The notes beneath the pieces were generated by a model. The model did no database searches. It saw only the letters and a program-made list of their open reading frames with translations, and had not been told where the DNA came from. The position numbers and the translations under genes are program-made. This document shows, one piece after another, positions 42,552 to 53,623 of a stretch of 64,000 nt of DNA. Each line of letters begins with the position of its first letter. Within the stretch, counting starts at the first letter, position 1. Source of the stretch: Euzebya rosea (GTDB lineage Bacteria > Actinomycetota > Nitriliruptoria > Euzebyales > Euzebyaceae); the NCBI RefSeq assembly GCF_003073135.1, contig NZ_PGDQ01000015.1, forward strand, positions 118,077-182,076, in the 5' to 3' direction.

Positions 42552-42713
42552 ATGAGTGAAGTCTTGTGGGTCACGGTGTTCGGCGCCGTGCTGGCGTGGC
42601 TGCAGGCCAACAGCAACCTCGACGAGCCGCAGCTCGAGCAGGTCGAGATCCCCGTCGATGACGAGTGGGAACGCTGGGAAGCCGAGATCCACGACTGGAA
42701 GGACCTGCGCTGA
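42552..42713 (+). CDS. Small 53-residue protein, hydrophobic N-terminus and acidic/Trp-rich tail
   Basis: AGGAG at 42541-42545 lies 6 bases before ATG. The product starts MSEVLWVTVFGAVLAWLQAN, one short hydrophobic helix that could span or rest on the membrane, and continues with an acidic tail containing three Trp (E-W-E-R-W-E-A-E-I-H-D-W). Codon use matches neighbours. It precedes ligA by 129 bases. No family recognised. Confidence 0.6.
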   Translation: MSEVLWVTVFGAVLAWLQANSNLDEPQLEQVEIPVDDEWERWEAEIHDWKDLR

Positions 42714-42827
42714 CGCGCAGCTGAACCAGCCCTCCCGCACGACCCCGGCGGCACGCGCGGCCGTGCGGCCGAGGTCGCCGCGACGGGGGCCGGCCGCGAG
42801 GTCGGCCACGATGTCGCAGGTGGTCCA

Positions 42828-44870
<2,043 letters not shown>

Positions 44871-44880
44871 CACGGACGCG

Positions 44881-44995
44881 TCAGCGGAGCGTTGACTGCC
44901 GGGTCAGCGGAGCGTTGACTGCCGGGTCAGCGGAGCGTTGACTGCCGGGTCAGCGGAGCGTTGACTGCCGGGTCAGCGGAGCTTTGACTGCCGCT
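44881..44995 (+). repeat. Five tandem copies of a 23-bp palindromic unit before the MoxR operon
   Basis: Units start at 44881, 44904, 44927, 44950 and 44973. Four contain the imperfect palindrome GTCAGCGGAGCGTTGAC, and every copy carries TTGACT, identical to a -35 box in 5 of 6 positions. Copies 1-4 are identical; copy 5 has changed bases at its end. The period is about two helical turns. Candidate operator array for the genes from 45027 on. Confidence 0.9.
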
Positions 44996-45010
44996 TTACG
45001 CGTGTGCGGT

Positions 45011-45016
45011 TAGCGT
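45011..45016 (+). promoter_or_regulatory. -10 box for the MoxR operon
   Basis: TAGCGT lies 10 bases before ATG 45027. The TTGACT of the last array unit (44984-44989) is 21 bases upstream, somewhat long for a standard promoter, so another sigma or an activator may be involved. Confidence 0.4.
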
Positions 45017-45026
45017 TCACTCCGAC

Positions 45027-46184
45027 ATGTCGAATCCAACGTCTGCCGGCGCGCCCATCGGGATGCCCTCCGGCACGCCCGGTCCCGCAGGTCCCGTCGC
45101 CGGACCACCCGTCCCCGGGCTCGTCGCGGGCGCACCGCTGACCGGCCCCACGAACGGGGTGCCGGGCAGTGCCGGACCCGCCGGACAGGGCGCCGACGGG
45201 CCGACGTGGCGCGACCTGCCGAAGGACCCGCCGTTCGGGCCGATCCCGCCCATGCGCGCCCCGGTGGTCGCCCGTCCCGCCTCGATGGCCGCCGCCCCCG
45301 CGGCCCCACCCGCAGGCGACGACTCGCAGATCACCCCCGTGCAGATCGCCATCGCCGTGTTCGGCGTGCTGTTCCTGCTCGCGCTCGGCGTGGCCGCCGC
45401 CCTCGTGCTGCTCGGCGACGACGACCCGGTGGACGCCGACTCGCCGCTGCCCGCCGAGACCGCCGACGAGGGGGACGGCGATCCCTTCGGGACCTTCACC
45501 CCCTCGCCCAACAACCCGGCGCCCGCCCCCGAACCACCGGCCGAGGACGACCTGGCCGACGGCCGACCCGAGGCGACCCCCAGCCCCGGCGAGCTCGAAC
45601 CCGCGCCGGCGCCCAGCGCCGGTGGCGAGGACCCCGGTACCGCACCGGAGGACCCCAGCGGCGAGCAGGGCACCGTGCCGCCGTCCGGTGACGCGCTGCC
45701 CCCGCAGGGCGACGCGTTGCCCCCGGAGGGCGGGACCGCCCCCGAGGCGCCGCCGGGCGAGGGGGGCCTGCAGCCCCAGCCGGCCCCGCAGGATCCCGAG
45801 GACGGTGACATCGACCTGCCGCTGCTGTTCGACCTGACCCAGCTGCCGTCGGGGACCGCGGAGGACGACACGACGGTCACGCAGACCTCCACCGGCAACG
45901 AGGCCACGCGCATCGAGCAGGTCACCCACCTCGACCACCCGCTGGGCGACATCACCGTCCTGGCCGTGCGCGCCGAGGACGCCGCCCGCCGGCTGGACGT
46001 CGTCCTGACCGACGAGGCCACGGAGATCAGCGTCCGCGGCCAGACCGCCTACCTGCTGGAGGGGCAGCGCATCGTGTGGCTGGTCGACGGTGATCCCGAC
46101 ACCTACCTCGACATCGACGGGCCCGCCGACGTGGGCACCGACGAACTGCTGACCATCGCCAACGGGCTGGAGCTCGCCGAATGA
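45027..46184 (+). CDS. Pro/Gly-rich membrane protein with C-terminal exported domain
   Basis: 385 residues. A 95-residue Pro/Gly/Ala cytoplasmic tail leads to one membrane segment (VQIAIAVFGVLFLLALGVAAALVLLG, about 107-130). A 130-residue Pro/Glu/Ala linker with repeated GDALPPQ/E follows, and a compact C-terminal domain (QVTHLDHPLGDITVLAV, GQTAYLLEGQRIVWLVDGD, LLTIANGLEL) resembling DUF4367-like domains that occur in sigma-regulator proteins. The moxR gene starts inside its stop (ATGA), so it is part of the same translational unit and may be an envelope-sensing partner of the MoxR/vWA system. Confidence 0.78.
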   Translation: MSNPTSAGAPIGMPSGTPGPAGPVAGPPVPGLVAGAPLTGPTNGVPGSAGPAGQGADGPTWRDLPKDPPFGPIPPMRAPVVARPASMAAAPAAPPAGDDSQITPVQIAIAVFGVLFLLALGVAAALVLLGDDDPVDADSPLPAETADEGDGDPFGTFTPSPNNPAPAPEPPAEDDLADGRPEATPSPGELEPAPAPSAGGEDPGTAPEDPSGEQGTVPPSGDALPPQGDALPPEGGTAPEAPPGEGGLQPQPAPQDPEDGDIDLPLLFDLTQLPSGTAEDDTTVTQTSTGNEATRIEQVTHLDHPLGDITVLAVRAEDAARRLDVVLTDEATEISVRGQTAYLLEGQRIVWLVDGDPDTYLDIDGPADVGTDELLTIANGLELAE

Positions 46185-47680
46185 CCACCGTCCCTGCCGA
46201 CAACGACACCCACGACGACACCGACGTCGAGCTGCTGACCCCGTCCCGGTCCGCGGAGCTGCTGGCCAGCGTCCGCGCCGAGATCGGCCGGGTCATCGTC
46301 GGCCAGCAGCGGGTCGTCGAGCGGGTCATGGTCGGCCTGCTCGCCGAGGGGCACTGCCTGCTCGAGGGTGCACCGGGCCTCGGCAAGACCCGCCTGCTGA
46401 CGACCCTGTCCACCGCCATGGGCGGGTCCTTCAGCCGCGTGCAGTTCACCCCCGACCTGCTGCCCTCCGACATCGTCGGCACCCGCATCTGGCGGCAGGA
46501 GGAGGGGCGCTTCACCGTGGAGCTCGGCCCGGTGTTCGCCAACTTCGTCCTGGCCGACGAGATCAACCGTGCCCCGGCGAAGGTCCAGTCGGCCCTGCTG
46601 GAGGTCATGGCCGAGAAGCAGGTGACCATCGGCGGCGAGTCCTTCCGGGTCGACCGTCCCTTCCTCGTCCTCGCCACCCAGAACCCCATCGAGTCCGAGG
46701 GCGTCTACCAGCTGCCCGAGGCGCAGCGCGACCGCTTCCTCATGAAGGTCCCGGTGGACTACCCGGCCGGCCCCCACGAGGAGATGGAGATCGTCCGTCG
46801 GGCGGCGGGGGACGCGATCCACCCGCGCGAGGTCATCACCCTCGACGACGTCAAGGCCCTGCAGGCCACGACACGGGCGATCCACGTCGACCCACGCGTG
46901 GCCGACTACGCCGTGCGGCTGGTCCTGGCCACCCGCGAGCCGGCCCGGCAGGGGCTGGACAGCCTGACCCCGCTGATCGCCTTCGGTGCCTCCCCCCGTG
47001 CCTCGATCGGGCTGGTCGAGGGTGCACGTGCCCTGGCCCTGCTGCGCGGCCGCGGCGCCGTCGAGCCGCAGGACATCTACGACATCGCCTACGACGTGCT
47101 GAACCACCGGCTCGTGCTGTCCTTCGACGCCGTCGCCGACGGCATCACCGTCGACGAGGTGCTGTACCACCTGCTGACGACCATCCCGGCGCCGCAGCTG
47201 GCGTCGTCAAACGGTGCCGCACGGCCGCCGGCCGGCCCACCGCGGATCCCCGACGCGACACCGGTACCCCCCACCGCCAACCGCGGCCTCCATGCCCAGC
47301 AGCCCTATCACGTCGCCCAGAGCACCCCGGGGACCTTCCAGGGCCAGCAGGACGCTGCCCGAGGCGCCAACCGCGGACCGGTCATGCCGCCGCCGGACGG
47401 CGAGTGGGGGCCGGCCGAGACCACCGATCGCGCCCCCGGGCACGTCGACGCCATGGGCGACGGCGAGGACCCGTTCGCCGGGCTCGGCGAGGAGGACGGC
47501 CGTGACCACGGTGCGGACGACGACACGCCCCCGCAGGGTGTGCCGCTGACCGCACCGGAGGACACGACGCCACCCGTCGACCCCGACGACGACCCCGGCC
47601 GTCCCGCATCCGACGGCGACGCATCCGACGCTGACGGACCCGACGACGCGTCCGGCGACCCGCTGGCCCCGCCCGCGTGA
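46181..47680 (+). CDS. moxR: MoxR-family AAA+ ATPase
   Basis: 499 residues. Walker A LLEGAPGLGKTRLLTTL (about 60), Walker B FVLADEINRAPAKVQSALLEVMAE (about 125), sensor 1 LVLATQNPIESEG and sensor 2 in FGASPRASIGLVEGA. The AAA+ core covers residues 25-345; 150 disordered Pro/Asp-rich residues follow, which is unusual for MoxR. MoxR ATPases act as chaperones with vWA and DUF58 proteins. It overlaps both neighbours by 4 bases. In M. tuberculosis the equivalents are moxR1-Rv1480-Rv1481. Confidence 0.93.
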   Translation: MTTVPADNDTHDDTDVELLTPSRSAELLASVRAEIGRVIVGQQRVVERVMVGLLAEGHCLLEGAPGLGKTRLLTTLSTAMGGSFSRVQFTPDLLPSDIVGTRIWRQEEGRFTVELGPVFANFVLADEINRAPAKVQSALLEVMAEKQVTIGGESFRVDRPFLVLATQNPIESEGVYQLPEAQRDRFLMKVPVDYPAGPHEEMEIVRRAAGDAIHPREVITLDDVKALQATTRAIHVDPRVADYAVRLVLATREPARQGLDSLTPLIAFGASPRASIGLVEGARALALLRGRGAVEPQDIYDIAYDVLNHRLVLSFDAVADGITVDEVLYHLLTTIPAPQLASSNGAARPPAGPPRIPDATPVPPTANRGLHAQQPYHVAQSTPGTFQGQQDAARGANRGPVMPPPDGEWGPAETTDRAPGHVDAMGDGEDPFAGLGEEDGRDHGADDDTPPQGVPLTAPEDTTPPVDPDDDPGRPASDGDASDADGPDDASGDPLAPPA

Positions 47681-48657
47681 GCTCGCCCATCCCGCCAGCG
47701 CTGACACCCGGGACGACGCTGCGTCCCGAGGCGTTCGGCCGGCTGGAGCTCGCCGTGCGCCGACGCCTCGAGGGCCGGCTGCACGGCGACTACCAGGGCC
47801 TGCTTCCCGGCCACGGCTCGGAACCCGGCGAGGCGCGCCGCTACCGGCCGGGTGACGACGTGCGGCGGATCGACTGGGCCGTCACGGCGCGCACCGACCA
47901 TCCCCACGTCCGCGACACCATCGCCGACCACGAGCTCACCACGATCGGCGTGATCGACCTGTCCGGCAGCCTGCACTTCGGCACGGGCCGACGCCAGAAG
48001 CGCGACGTGGCCGTGGAGGTGCTCGGCGCGTTCGGGTTCGTCACGGCACACGGGGCCAACCGGTTCGGCGCGCTCGCCCTGCACCCGGCAGGGGAGGAGT
48101 GGTACGCCCCCGCCTCCGGACGACACCACGTGCACGCCACCCTGCAGCGGATCTCCCGGCTGCCGCGGGTGACCGCACGGACCGCGGGGGCGGCCACGCC
48201 CATCGACCTGTCGCGGGGCCTGCGTCGCGCCGGGCGCCTGGCCCGACGGCGAGGCCTGGTCATCGTGGTCAGCGACTTCCTGGGACGCAGCGGTCCGGGC
48301 AGGGCCCACGAGGCCACCCCGCCGTGGGCCAGGAGCATCCGTGCCCTGACCGAACGCCACGAGGTCATCGCCGTCGACGTCGTCGACCCACGCGAGCTGA
48401 ACCTCCCCGACGTCGGCTTCATCACCCTCGCCGACCCCGAGTCCGGCCGCCGACGCGTCGTCGACACGAGCGACCGGTCCGTGCGGATCCGCTACGCCCA
48501 GGCCGCCCGGGACCAACGCGACCGCATCGCCGGTGAGCTGCGCCGCGCCGGCGCCTCGCACCTGAGCGTGCGCACCGACACCGACTGGCTGGCCGACGTC
48601 ATCCGCTACGTCGAACGTCGCCGCCGCGCCCCCCTCCCACGACGGAGCTCCCGTTGA
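47677..48657 (+). CDS. DUF58 protein
   Basis: 326 residues, no membrane segment. It carries the DUF58 signature: GDYQGLLPGHGSEPGEARRY, then PGDDVRRIDWAVTARTDHPHVRD (about 50-75), followed by a vWA-like fold with IGVIDLSGSLHFGTG in place of the usual metal-binding D-x-S-x-S. GTG 47677 overlaps the moxR stop (GTGA), and the vWA gene begins on its own stop codon. DUF58 proteins accompany MoxR ATPases and vWA proteins in stress-related envelope systems; the biochemical role is unknown. Confidence 0.9.
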   Translation: MSSPIPPALTPGTTLRPEAFGRLELAVRRRLEGRLHGDYQGLLPGHGSEPGEARRYRPGDDVRRIDWAVTARTDHPHVRDTIADHELTTIGVIDLSGSLHFGTGRRQKRDVAVEVLGAFGFVTAHGANRFGALALHPAGEEWYAPASGRHHVHATLQRISRLPRVTARTAGAATPIDLSRGLRRAGRLARRRGLVIVVSDFLGRSGPGRAHEATPPWARSIRALTERHEVIAVDVVDPRELNLPDVGFITLADPESGRRRVVDTSDRSVRIRYAQAARDQRDRIAGELRRAGASHLSVRTDTDWLADVIRYVERRRRAPLPRRSSR

Positions 48658-49619
48658 TGTTCGCCGCCCCCGCCATGCTGCTGCTGGTCGTCGTGCCCAT
48701 CGGGCTCGCGATCGGTTACGTCGTCATGCAGTCCCGCCGCAGCCACTACGCGGTGCAGTTCACCAACCTCGACCTGCTCGACGAGATCGCCCCCGACACC
48801 CCCGGCTGGCGCCGACACGTCCCGGCGGCCGCCCTCGTGCTGGCGCTGATCTGCCTCGTCATCGCCATCGCCCGGCCGGTGAAGGCCGAGCAGGTCCCCG
48901 TCGAGGCGTCGACGGTCATCCTGGCGCTGGACACCTCCATCTCCATGGACGCCCGTGACGTCGAACCGCGTCGGCTCGACGCCGCCCAGGCCGCCGCGCT
49001 GCGGTTCATGGACGAGGTGCCCGACCAGGTGCGGGTCGGGCTGGTGAGCTTCGCGGAGAACGCCGTCGCCAACGTCGCACCCACCGACGACCGGGCGATC
49101 GTCCGCACGACGATCGAGAACCTCGAGCTGCGCCCCGGCACCGCCATCGGCGAGGCCCTGCTGGTGGCCGTGGACCTCATCGAGGCCGACCTGCAGGCCA
49201 TCCAGGCCGAGCAGCAGGGCGACGACGAACCGGAACCGGCGACGATCATCGTCCTCTCCGACGGGGACACGACCGCCGGGCGGCCCAACGCCTTCGGGGT
49301 CCGTGCCGCCCAGGAGGCCGGGATCGCCGTCTCCACGATCAGCTTCGGCACCGTCAACGGCGTCATCCAGTTCCAGGGCCAGATCGTGCCCGTCCCCTCC
49401 AACGGCCGGGCCCTCGAGGGGATCGCGGAGGACACCGGCGGCCGGTTCTACGACGCCGAGAGCGCCGAGGCCCTGACGGAGATCTTCGAGACCCTGGGCG
49501 TGGCGGTGGGCTTCACCACCGAGGAGGTCGAGGTCATCGTCCCGTGGGTCGTTGCCGCGATGATCCTCGGGACCGCCGCGGCCGCCGCCTCACTCGCCTG
49601 GTTCTCCCGCCTCCCCTGA
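48657..49619 (+). CDS. vWA-domain membrane protein (BatA-like)
   Basis: 320 residues. Two N-terminal membrane segments (AMLLLVVVPIGLAIGYVVM and ALVLALICLVIAIARP) and one C-terminal (VVAAMILGTAAAAASLAWF) anchor a vWA domain. The MIDAS motif is complete: DTSISMDARDVEP (about 91), Thr in RPGTAIGEALLV and Asp in VLSDGDTTAGRPN. Such proteins bind metal-dependent protein partners and are the usual targets of MoxR. It is the last gene of the operon and overlaps the convergent phosphatase gene by 30 bases. Confidence 0.92.
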   Translation: MFAAPAMLLLVVVPIGLAIGYVVMQSRRSHYAVQFTNLDLLDEIAPDTPGWRRHVPAAALVLALICLVIAIARPVKAEQVPVEASTVILALDTSISMDARDVEPRRLDAAQAAALRFMDEVPDQVRVGLVSFAENAVANVAPTDDRAIVRTTIENLELRPGTAIGEALLVAVDLIEADLQAIQAEQQGDDEPEPATIIVLSDGDTTAGRPNAFGVRAAQEAGIAVSTISFGTVNGVIQFQGQIVPVPSNGRALEGIAEDTGGRFYDAESAEALTEIFETLGVAVGFTTEEVEVIVPWVVAAMILGTAAAAASLAWFSRLP

Positions 49620-50849
49620 CCTGCCGTCCACCGCGGACGGACGGGTGAGGGGTTCCCCGACGTCGGCAGGAACCCGGATGTGGACCGCAGCGATGTCGTC
49701 GCGGGGCCGCCTGCCCTGGTAGGCCATGACGTCGGTGACCACGGCGTCGGTCAGCTCCGACGCGGGAAGTGCCCGATGGGCGAACAGCAGGTCCAGCAGG
49801 CCCTCCATGCCCAGCATCTCCCGGCCCCGACGTGCCTCCGTCAGGCCGTCGGTGTAGCAGAACAGCCCCTCGCCCGGCCCGAGGCGGATCTCGACGTCGG
49901 TCAACGACGGGTCCTCGACCACGCCGATGAGCGTGCCGGTCACGTCGACCGGCTCGGCCGTGTCGGGCCCGACGAGCACGGCGGGGGGATGCCCGCCGCT
50001 GGCCATCGTGACCCGCACCGTCCCGTCGTCCTCCAGCCGCACGCGGCAGCACACCACGGTGCAGAACCGCTCGGTCTCGTGGTGCAGCAGCACGGCGTTG
50101 AGGTCGGCGAGGATTCTGCTCGGACGGTGCTGGCGGATGGCGGCCGCCCGGACGGAGTAGCGGACCAGGGCGGTGATGGTCGCGGCCCGCGCACCCTTTC
50201 CGCGGACGTCGCCGACGACCACGATCCAGTCGTGGCGGTCGGTCTCGAACACGTCGTAGAAGTCACCGCCCACCTGGGCGCCGTCCCCCGCCGGGCGATA
50301 GGTCGCCCCGAGCTCGACACCGTCGATGACCGGCAGGTTCGGGGGGATCAGGCTGGACTGCAGGGTGCGGGCCAGCTCGGCGGACCTGGCCTCCGATGCC
50401 TCGGCCCGACGGCGGGCCCGCAGCAGCTCCTGCTCGTACTCGCGACGATGCGTGGCGTCCAGGATGCTGGTGCGGATGACCTCCTCCCCACCGTCGGACG
50501 GCACGACCACCCGCGAGTTCACGAGCACCGGCAGCCGGCTGGCGTCCTTGCGCACGAAGTCCAGGGCGATCTCGCGCACCGTCCCGTGCAACGACAGCAT
50601 CGGCCGGTAGTGCGTCTCGTGGTAGATCCGGCCACCTGCGCTCAGCAGGTCGGTGAAGGGTTTGCCCAGCAGGTCCTCGCGCTCCAGGCCCAACCAGTCC
50701 AGCAACGTCTGGTTGACCCGCACGATGGTGCCGGTCCTCGTCGTGGACAGGTAGCCGCAGGGCGCGCGTTCGTAGAGGTCCTCCGCATCGTCGTCGGGAA
50801 CCAGGACGGGCCCGACGGTGTCGGAGTGGGACGGGTGCGGGTCCGTCAC
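49590..50849 (-). CDS. rsbP: PAS-PP2C phosphatase, RsbP-like
   Basis: 419 residues. An N-terminal PAS domain (LYERAPCGYLSTTRTGTIVR, LLDWLGLEREDLLGKPFTDL) is followed by a coiled coil (REYEQELLRARRRAEASEAR) and a SpoIIE-type PP2C domain with metal Asp residues in VGGDFYDVFE, VVVGDVRGKGARAA and FCYTDGLTEAR and the final RDDIAAV. This is the RsbP layout. In Bacillus subtilis RsbP dephosphorylates RsbV to release sigma-B in energy stress and needs RsbQ. An RsbQ-like gene lies directly upstream with a 4-base GTGA overlap. No rsbV, rsbW or sigma-B gene is in the window. Confidence 0.88.
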   Translation of the reverse strand: MTDPHPSHSDTVGPVLVPDDDAEDLYERAPCGYLSTTRTGTIVRVNQTLLDWLGLEREDLLGKPFTDLLSAGGRIYHETHYRPMLSLHGTVREIALDFVRKDASRLPVLVNSRVVVPSDGGEEVIRTSILDATHRREYEQELLRARRRAEASEARSAELARTLQSSLIPPNLPVIDGVELGATYRPAGDGAQVGGDFYDVFETDRHDWIVVVGDVRGKGARAATITALVRYSVRAAAIRQHRPSRILADLNAVLLHHETERFCTVVCCRVRLEDDGTVRVTMASGGHPPAVLVGPDTAEPVDVTGTLIGVVEDPSLTDVEIRLGPGEGLFCYTDGLTEARRGREMLGMEGLLDLLFAHRALPASELTDAVVTDVMAYQGRRPRDDIAAVHIRVPADVGEPLTRPSAVDGRSGEAGEPGE

Positions 50850-51652
50850 TCGGGGCGGCTCCGCAGGAACCGTTCGATCGCGTCGATCGTCGCGTCCGGC
50901 GCGCTCAGGTTCGGACAGTGGCCCGTCGCGTCGAGCAGCTCGAAGCTGCTGTCGGGGATCCGGTCGTGGACGAACCGGCCCACTTCCTCGGGGGCGATCA
51001 CGTCGTTGGCGCACTGCAGCACCAGCGTGGGCACGGCGACCTTCTCGAGGTCCGCACGGTTGTCGGAGGTGAACGTCACGTGGGCGAACTGGCGAGCGAT
51101 CTCGGGATCGGTGCGGCAGAAGCTCTCCGTCAGCTCCTCGCCGAGGGCCGGCCGGTCGGGGTTGCCCATGATCACGGGGGCCATGGCGCTGGACCAGCCC
51201 AGGTAGTTGCTGTCGAGCGCCCCGAACAGCTCGTCGATGTCGGCCTGCGAGAACCCGCCGACGTAGTCGTCGTCGTTGATGTACCGCGGCGACGGTCCGA
51301 CCAGCACGAGCGCCGCGAACCGGTCCGGCTCGGCGTTGGCGGCCAGGACGCCGATCATCGCCGACACCGAATGGCCGACGAACACCACGTCGTGGAGGTC
51401 CAGGTCGCGGACGATGGTCAGCACGTCGTCGGCGTAGGCCTCGAGGCTGGTGTAGGTGTCGGCATCCCATGCCGTCAGGTCCGACTGGCCCGCGCCGATG
51501 TGGTCGAACAGGATCGTCCGGTAGCGATCGGCGAACGCGGGCTCGACGAACCGCCACATCTGCTGGTCACAGCCGAAGCCGTGGGCGAACAGCATCGGCT
51601 GTCCGGTGTCGACACCGCCGACGGTCAGGTTGTACCGCTGCGCAACTTCCAT
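50846..51652 (-). CDS. rsbQ: RsbQ-like alpha/beta hydrolase
   Basis: 268 residues, almost exactly RsbQ length. The triad positions agree: Ser95 in FVGHSVSAMIG (B. subtilis Ser96), Asp217 in LQCANDVIAPEEVG and His245 in DATGHCPNLSAP. The stretch LVLVGPSPRYINDDDYVGGF is characteristic of the RsbQ/KAI2/D14 group, which bind a small hydrophobic signal and hydrolyse it slowly. It is translationally coupled to the PAS-PP2C gene, so the two should form a two-protein stress switch. ATG 51652 starts at the expected place; no strong ribosome site is visible. Confidence 0.88.
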   Translation of the reverse strand: MEVAQRYNLTVGGVDTGQPMLFAHGFGCDQQMWRFVEPAFADRYRTILFDHIGAGQSDLTAWDADTYTSLEAYADDVLTIVRDLDLHDVVFVGHSVSAMIGVLAANAEPDRFAALVLVGPSPRYINDDDYVGGFSQADIDELFGALDSNYLGWSSAMAPVIMGNPDRPALGEELTESFCRTDPEIARQFAHVTFTSDNRADLEKVAVPTLVLQCANDVIAPEEVGRFVHDRIPDSSFELLDATGHCPNLSAPDATIDAIERFLRSRPE

Positions 51653-51824
51653 TGATCTTCTCCATCGCCGAAGGAGCAGGAGATCGGTCGGGGGTCGGGA
51701 CGTCCGGCCTGCGCGCCCTCCACGCTACCGGGTCCGCCTGTCCGCGCGGTGGGGCTGATGGCCGAGAGGGGGTAGCGTTGCACGCCGACCGTCCGCCCTC
51801 CACCCCCAGGATCGTTCCGCACCG

Positions 51825-52124
51825 ATGGCACTCTCCGACGACGACGTCCGCCACGTCGCCCGGCTGGCCCAGCTGGACCTGACCGACGACGAGATCACCA
51901 GCCTGGCGCCCCAGCTGGCCGAGATCCTCGCCTACGCCGAGAAGGTGAGCGAGGTCGCGGCCGACGACGTGCCGCCGACCTCGCATCCCTACCCGCTGCG
52001 CAACGTCTTCCGCGACGACTCGATCGTGGCCGAGCCGCTGCCGCCCGAGGTCGTGGTCGCCAACGCCCCGGACGCCGAGGAGCTGCAGTTCCGCGTCCCA
52101 CGGATCATCGGGGAGTCGTCGTGA
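51825..52124 (+). CDS. gatC: Aspartyl/glutamyl-tRNA amidotransferase subunit C
   Basis: 99 residues, the usual size. [21 protein letters not shown] and the central [17 protein letters not shown], which passes between GatA and GatB, identify it. GatCAB converts Glu-tRNA(Gln) and Asp-tRNA(Asn) to the amide forms. The gene is divergent from rsbQ with 172 bp between. gatA starts inside its stop (GTGA). Confidence 0.95.
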   Translation: MALSDDDVRHVARLAQLDLTDDEITSLAPQLAEILAYAEKVSEVAADDVPPTSHPYPLRNVFRDDSIVAEPLPPEVVVANAPDAEELQFRVPRIIGESS

Positions 52125-53623
52125 GCCGCCCGATCGTGGCTCGCACCGCCGCCGAGCTGGCCGACGCGATGGCCAGCGGCGAGCTGTCGGCCGTCGAGGT
52201 CGCACGGGCACACCTGGACCGCATCGAGGCCACCGACGACACGACCGGCGCGTGGCTGGCCATGATGGCCGACGAGGCGCTGGACGTCGCGGCCGACGTC
52301 GACCGTCGCCGCGCGGCCGGCGAGGCCCTCGGTGCGCTGGCGGGCATCCCGGTGGCCGTCAAGGACGTGATGTGCACCAAGGGCACCACGACCACGGCGG
52401 GCTCGAGGATGCTGGAGACCTTCGTCCCGCCCTACGACGCCACCGTCGTGGCCCGGCTGCGGGCGGCCGACGCCGTCCTGCTCGGCAAGACCAACATGGA
52501 CGAGTTCGCCATGGGGTCGTCCACGGAGAACTCCGCCTACAAGGTGTGTCACAACCCGTGGGACACCGACACCACGCCGGGGGGCTCGTCCGGCGGCAGC
52601 GCGGCCGCCGTCGCGGCCTACCAGGCACCCATCGCCACCGGCACCGACACCGGCGGGTCGATCCGCCAGCCCGCCGCCGTCACCGGCACCGTCGGCATCA
52701 AGCCCACCTACGGGCGGGCCAGCCGCTACGGGCTGATCGCCTTCGCCTCGTCGCTGGACCAGGCCGGCACCTTCGGTCGGACCGTGCGGGACGCCACGCT
52801 GGGGCTGGAGGTCATGTGCGGCCACGACCCCAAGGACTCCACGTCCATCCCCGACCCGATGACGTCGTGGAGCGACACCCTCGACAGGGGAGTGGCCGGG
52901 TTGCGCGTCGGCGTGGTCACCGAGTTCATGGGTGACGGGGCAAGCGACGGCGTCAGGTCTGCGGTGCAGCACGCCATCGACCGCCTCTCCTCACTCGGCG
53001 CAGAGATCGTCGAGGTGTCCCTGCCACACGCCGACTACGGCCTGCCGGCCTACTACCTGATCGCGCCGTCGGAGGCGTCGGCCAACCTCAGCCGCTACGA
53101 CGGCGTGCGCTACGGCCTGCGCGTCGACGGCGAGACGACCCACGAGATGATGGCCGCCACCCGGGCCGCCGGATTCGGGGCCGAGGTCAAGCGGCGCATC
53201 ATGATCGGCACCCACGCCCTCTCGGCGGGGTACTTCGACGCCTACTACGGGCAGGCGCAGAAGGTCCGTACCCTCATCATCCGCGACTTCGAGGCCGCGT
53301 TCGCCCAGGCAGACGTCCTCGTGGGGCCCACCTGCCCGACCGCGGCGTTCGGACTCGGCGACAAGACCGCCGACCCGCTGGCGATGTACCTCAACGACGT
53401 GTTCGCCGTCCCGGCGTCCCTTGCCGGCATGCCGGCCATGTCGCTGCCGGTCGGGTTCGACTCCAGCGGCGACGGCGGCGACCTGCCCGTCGGCCTGCAG
53501 CTGATCGGGCCGATGCTGGGCGAAGCCGTGATGGTGCGGGCCGCGGCCGCGCTGGAGGCCGACTTGGCCCTGGACCTGACCCCACGTGGGCCGCGTGCGC
53601 TGGCCCTCCCCGAGAGCGAGTGA
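52121..53623 (+). CDS. gatA: Aspartyl/glutamyl-tRNA amidotransferase subunit A
   Basis: 500 residues. The amidase Ser-cisSer-Lys triad is complete: Lys81 in [13 protein letters not shown], Ser156 in [15 protein letters not shown] and nucleophile Ser180 in [13 protein letters not shown]. It releases ammonia from glutamine and channels it to GatB. GTG 52121 overlaps the gatC stop by 4 bases; gatB starts on its own stop. pfkA, which lies between gatA and gatB in M. tuberculosis, is absent here. Confidence 0.97.
   Translation: MSRPIVARTAAELADAMASGELSAVEVARAHLDRIEATDDTTGAWLAMMADEALDVAADVDRRRAAGEALGALAGIPVAVKDVMCTKGTTTTAGSRMLETFVPPYDATVVARLRAADAVLLGKTNMDEFAMGSSTENSAYKVCHNPWDTDTTPGGSSGGSAAAVAAYQAPIATGTDTGGSIRQPAAVTGTVGIKPTYGRASRYGLIAFASSLDQAGTFGRTVRDATLGLEVMCGHDPKDSTSIPDPMTSWSDTLDRGVAGLRVGVVTEFMGDGASDGVRSAVQHAIDRLSSLGAEIVEVSLPHADYGLPAYYLIAPSEASANLSRYDGVRYGLRVDGETTHEMMAATRAAGFGAEVKRRIMIGTHALSAGYFDAYYGQAQKVRTLIIRDFEAAFAQADVLVGPTCPTAAFGLGDKTADPLAMYLNDVFAVPASLAGMPAMSLPVGFDSSGDGGDLPVGLQLIGPMLGEAVMVRAAAALEADLALDLTPRGPRALALPESE

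Noticed and set aside
44881..44995. CRISPR array
   Set aside because: The 23-bp units are contiguous without spacers and no cas genes are present.
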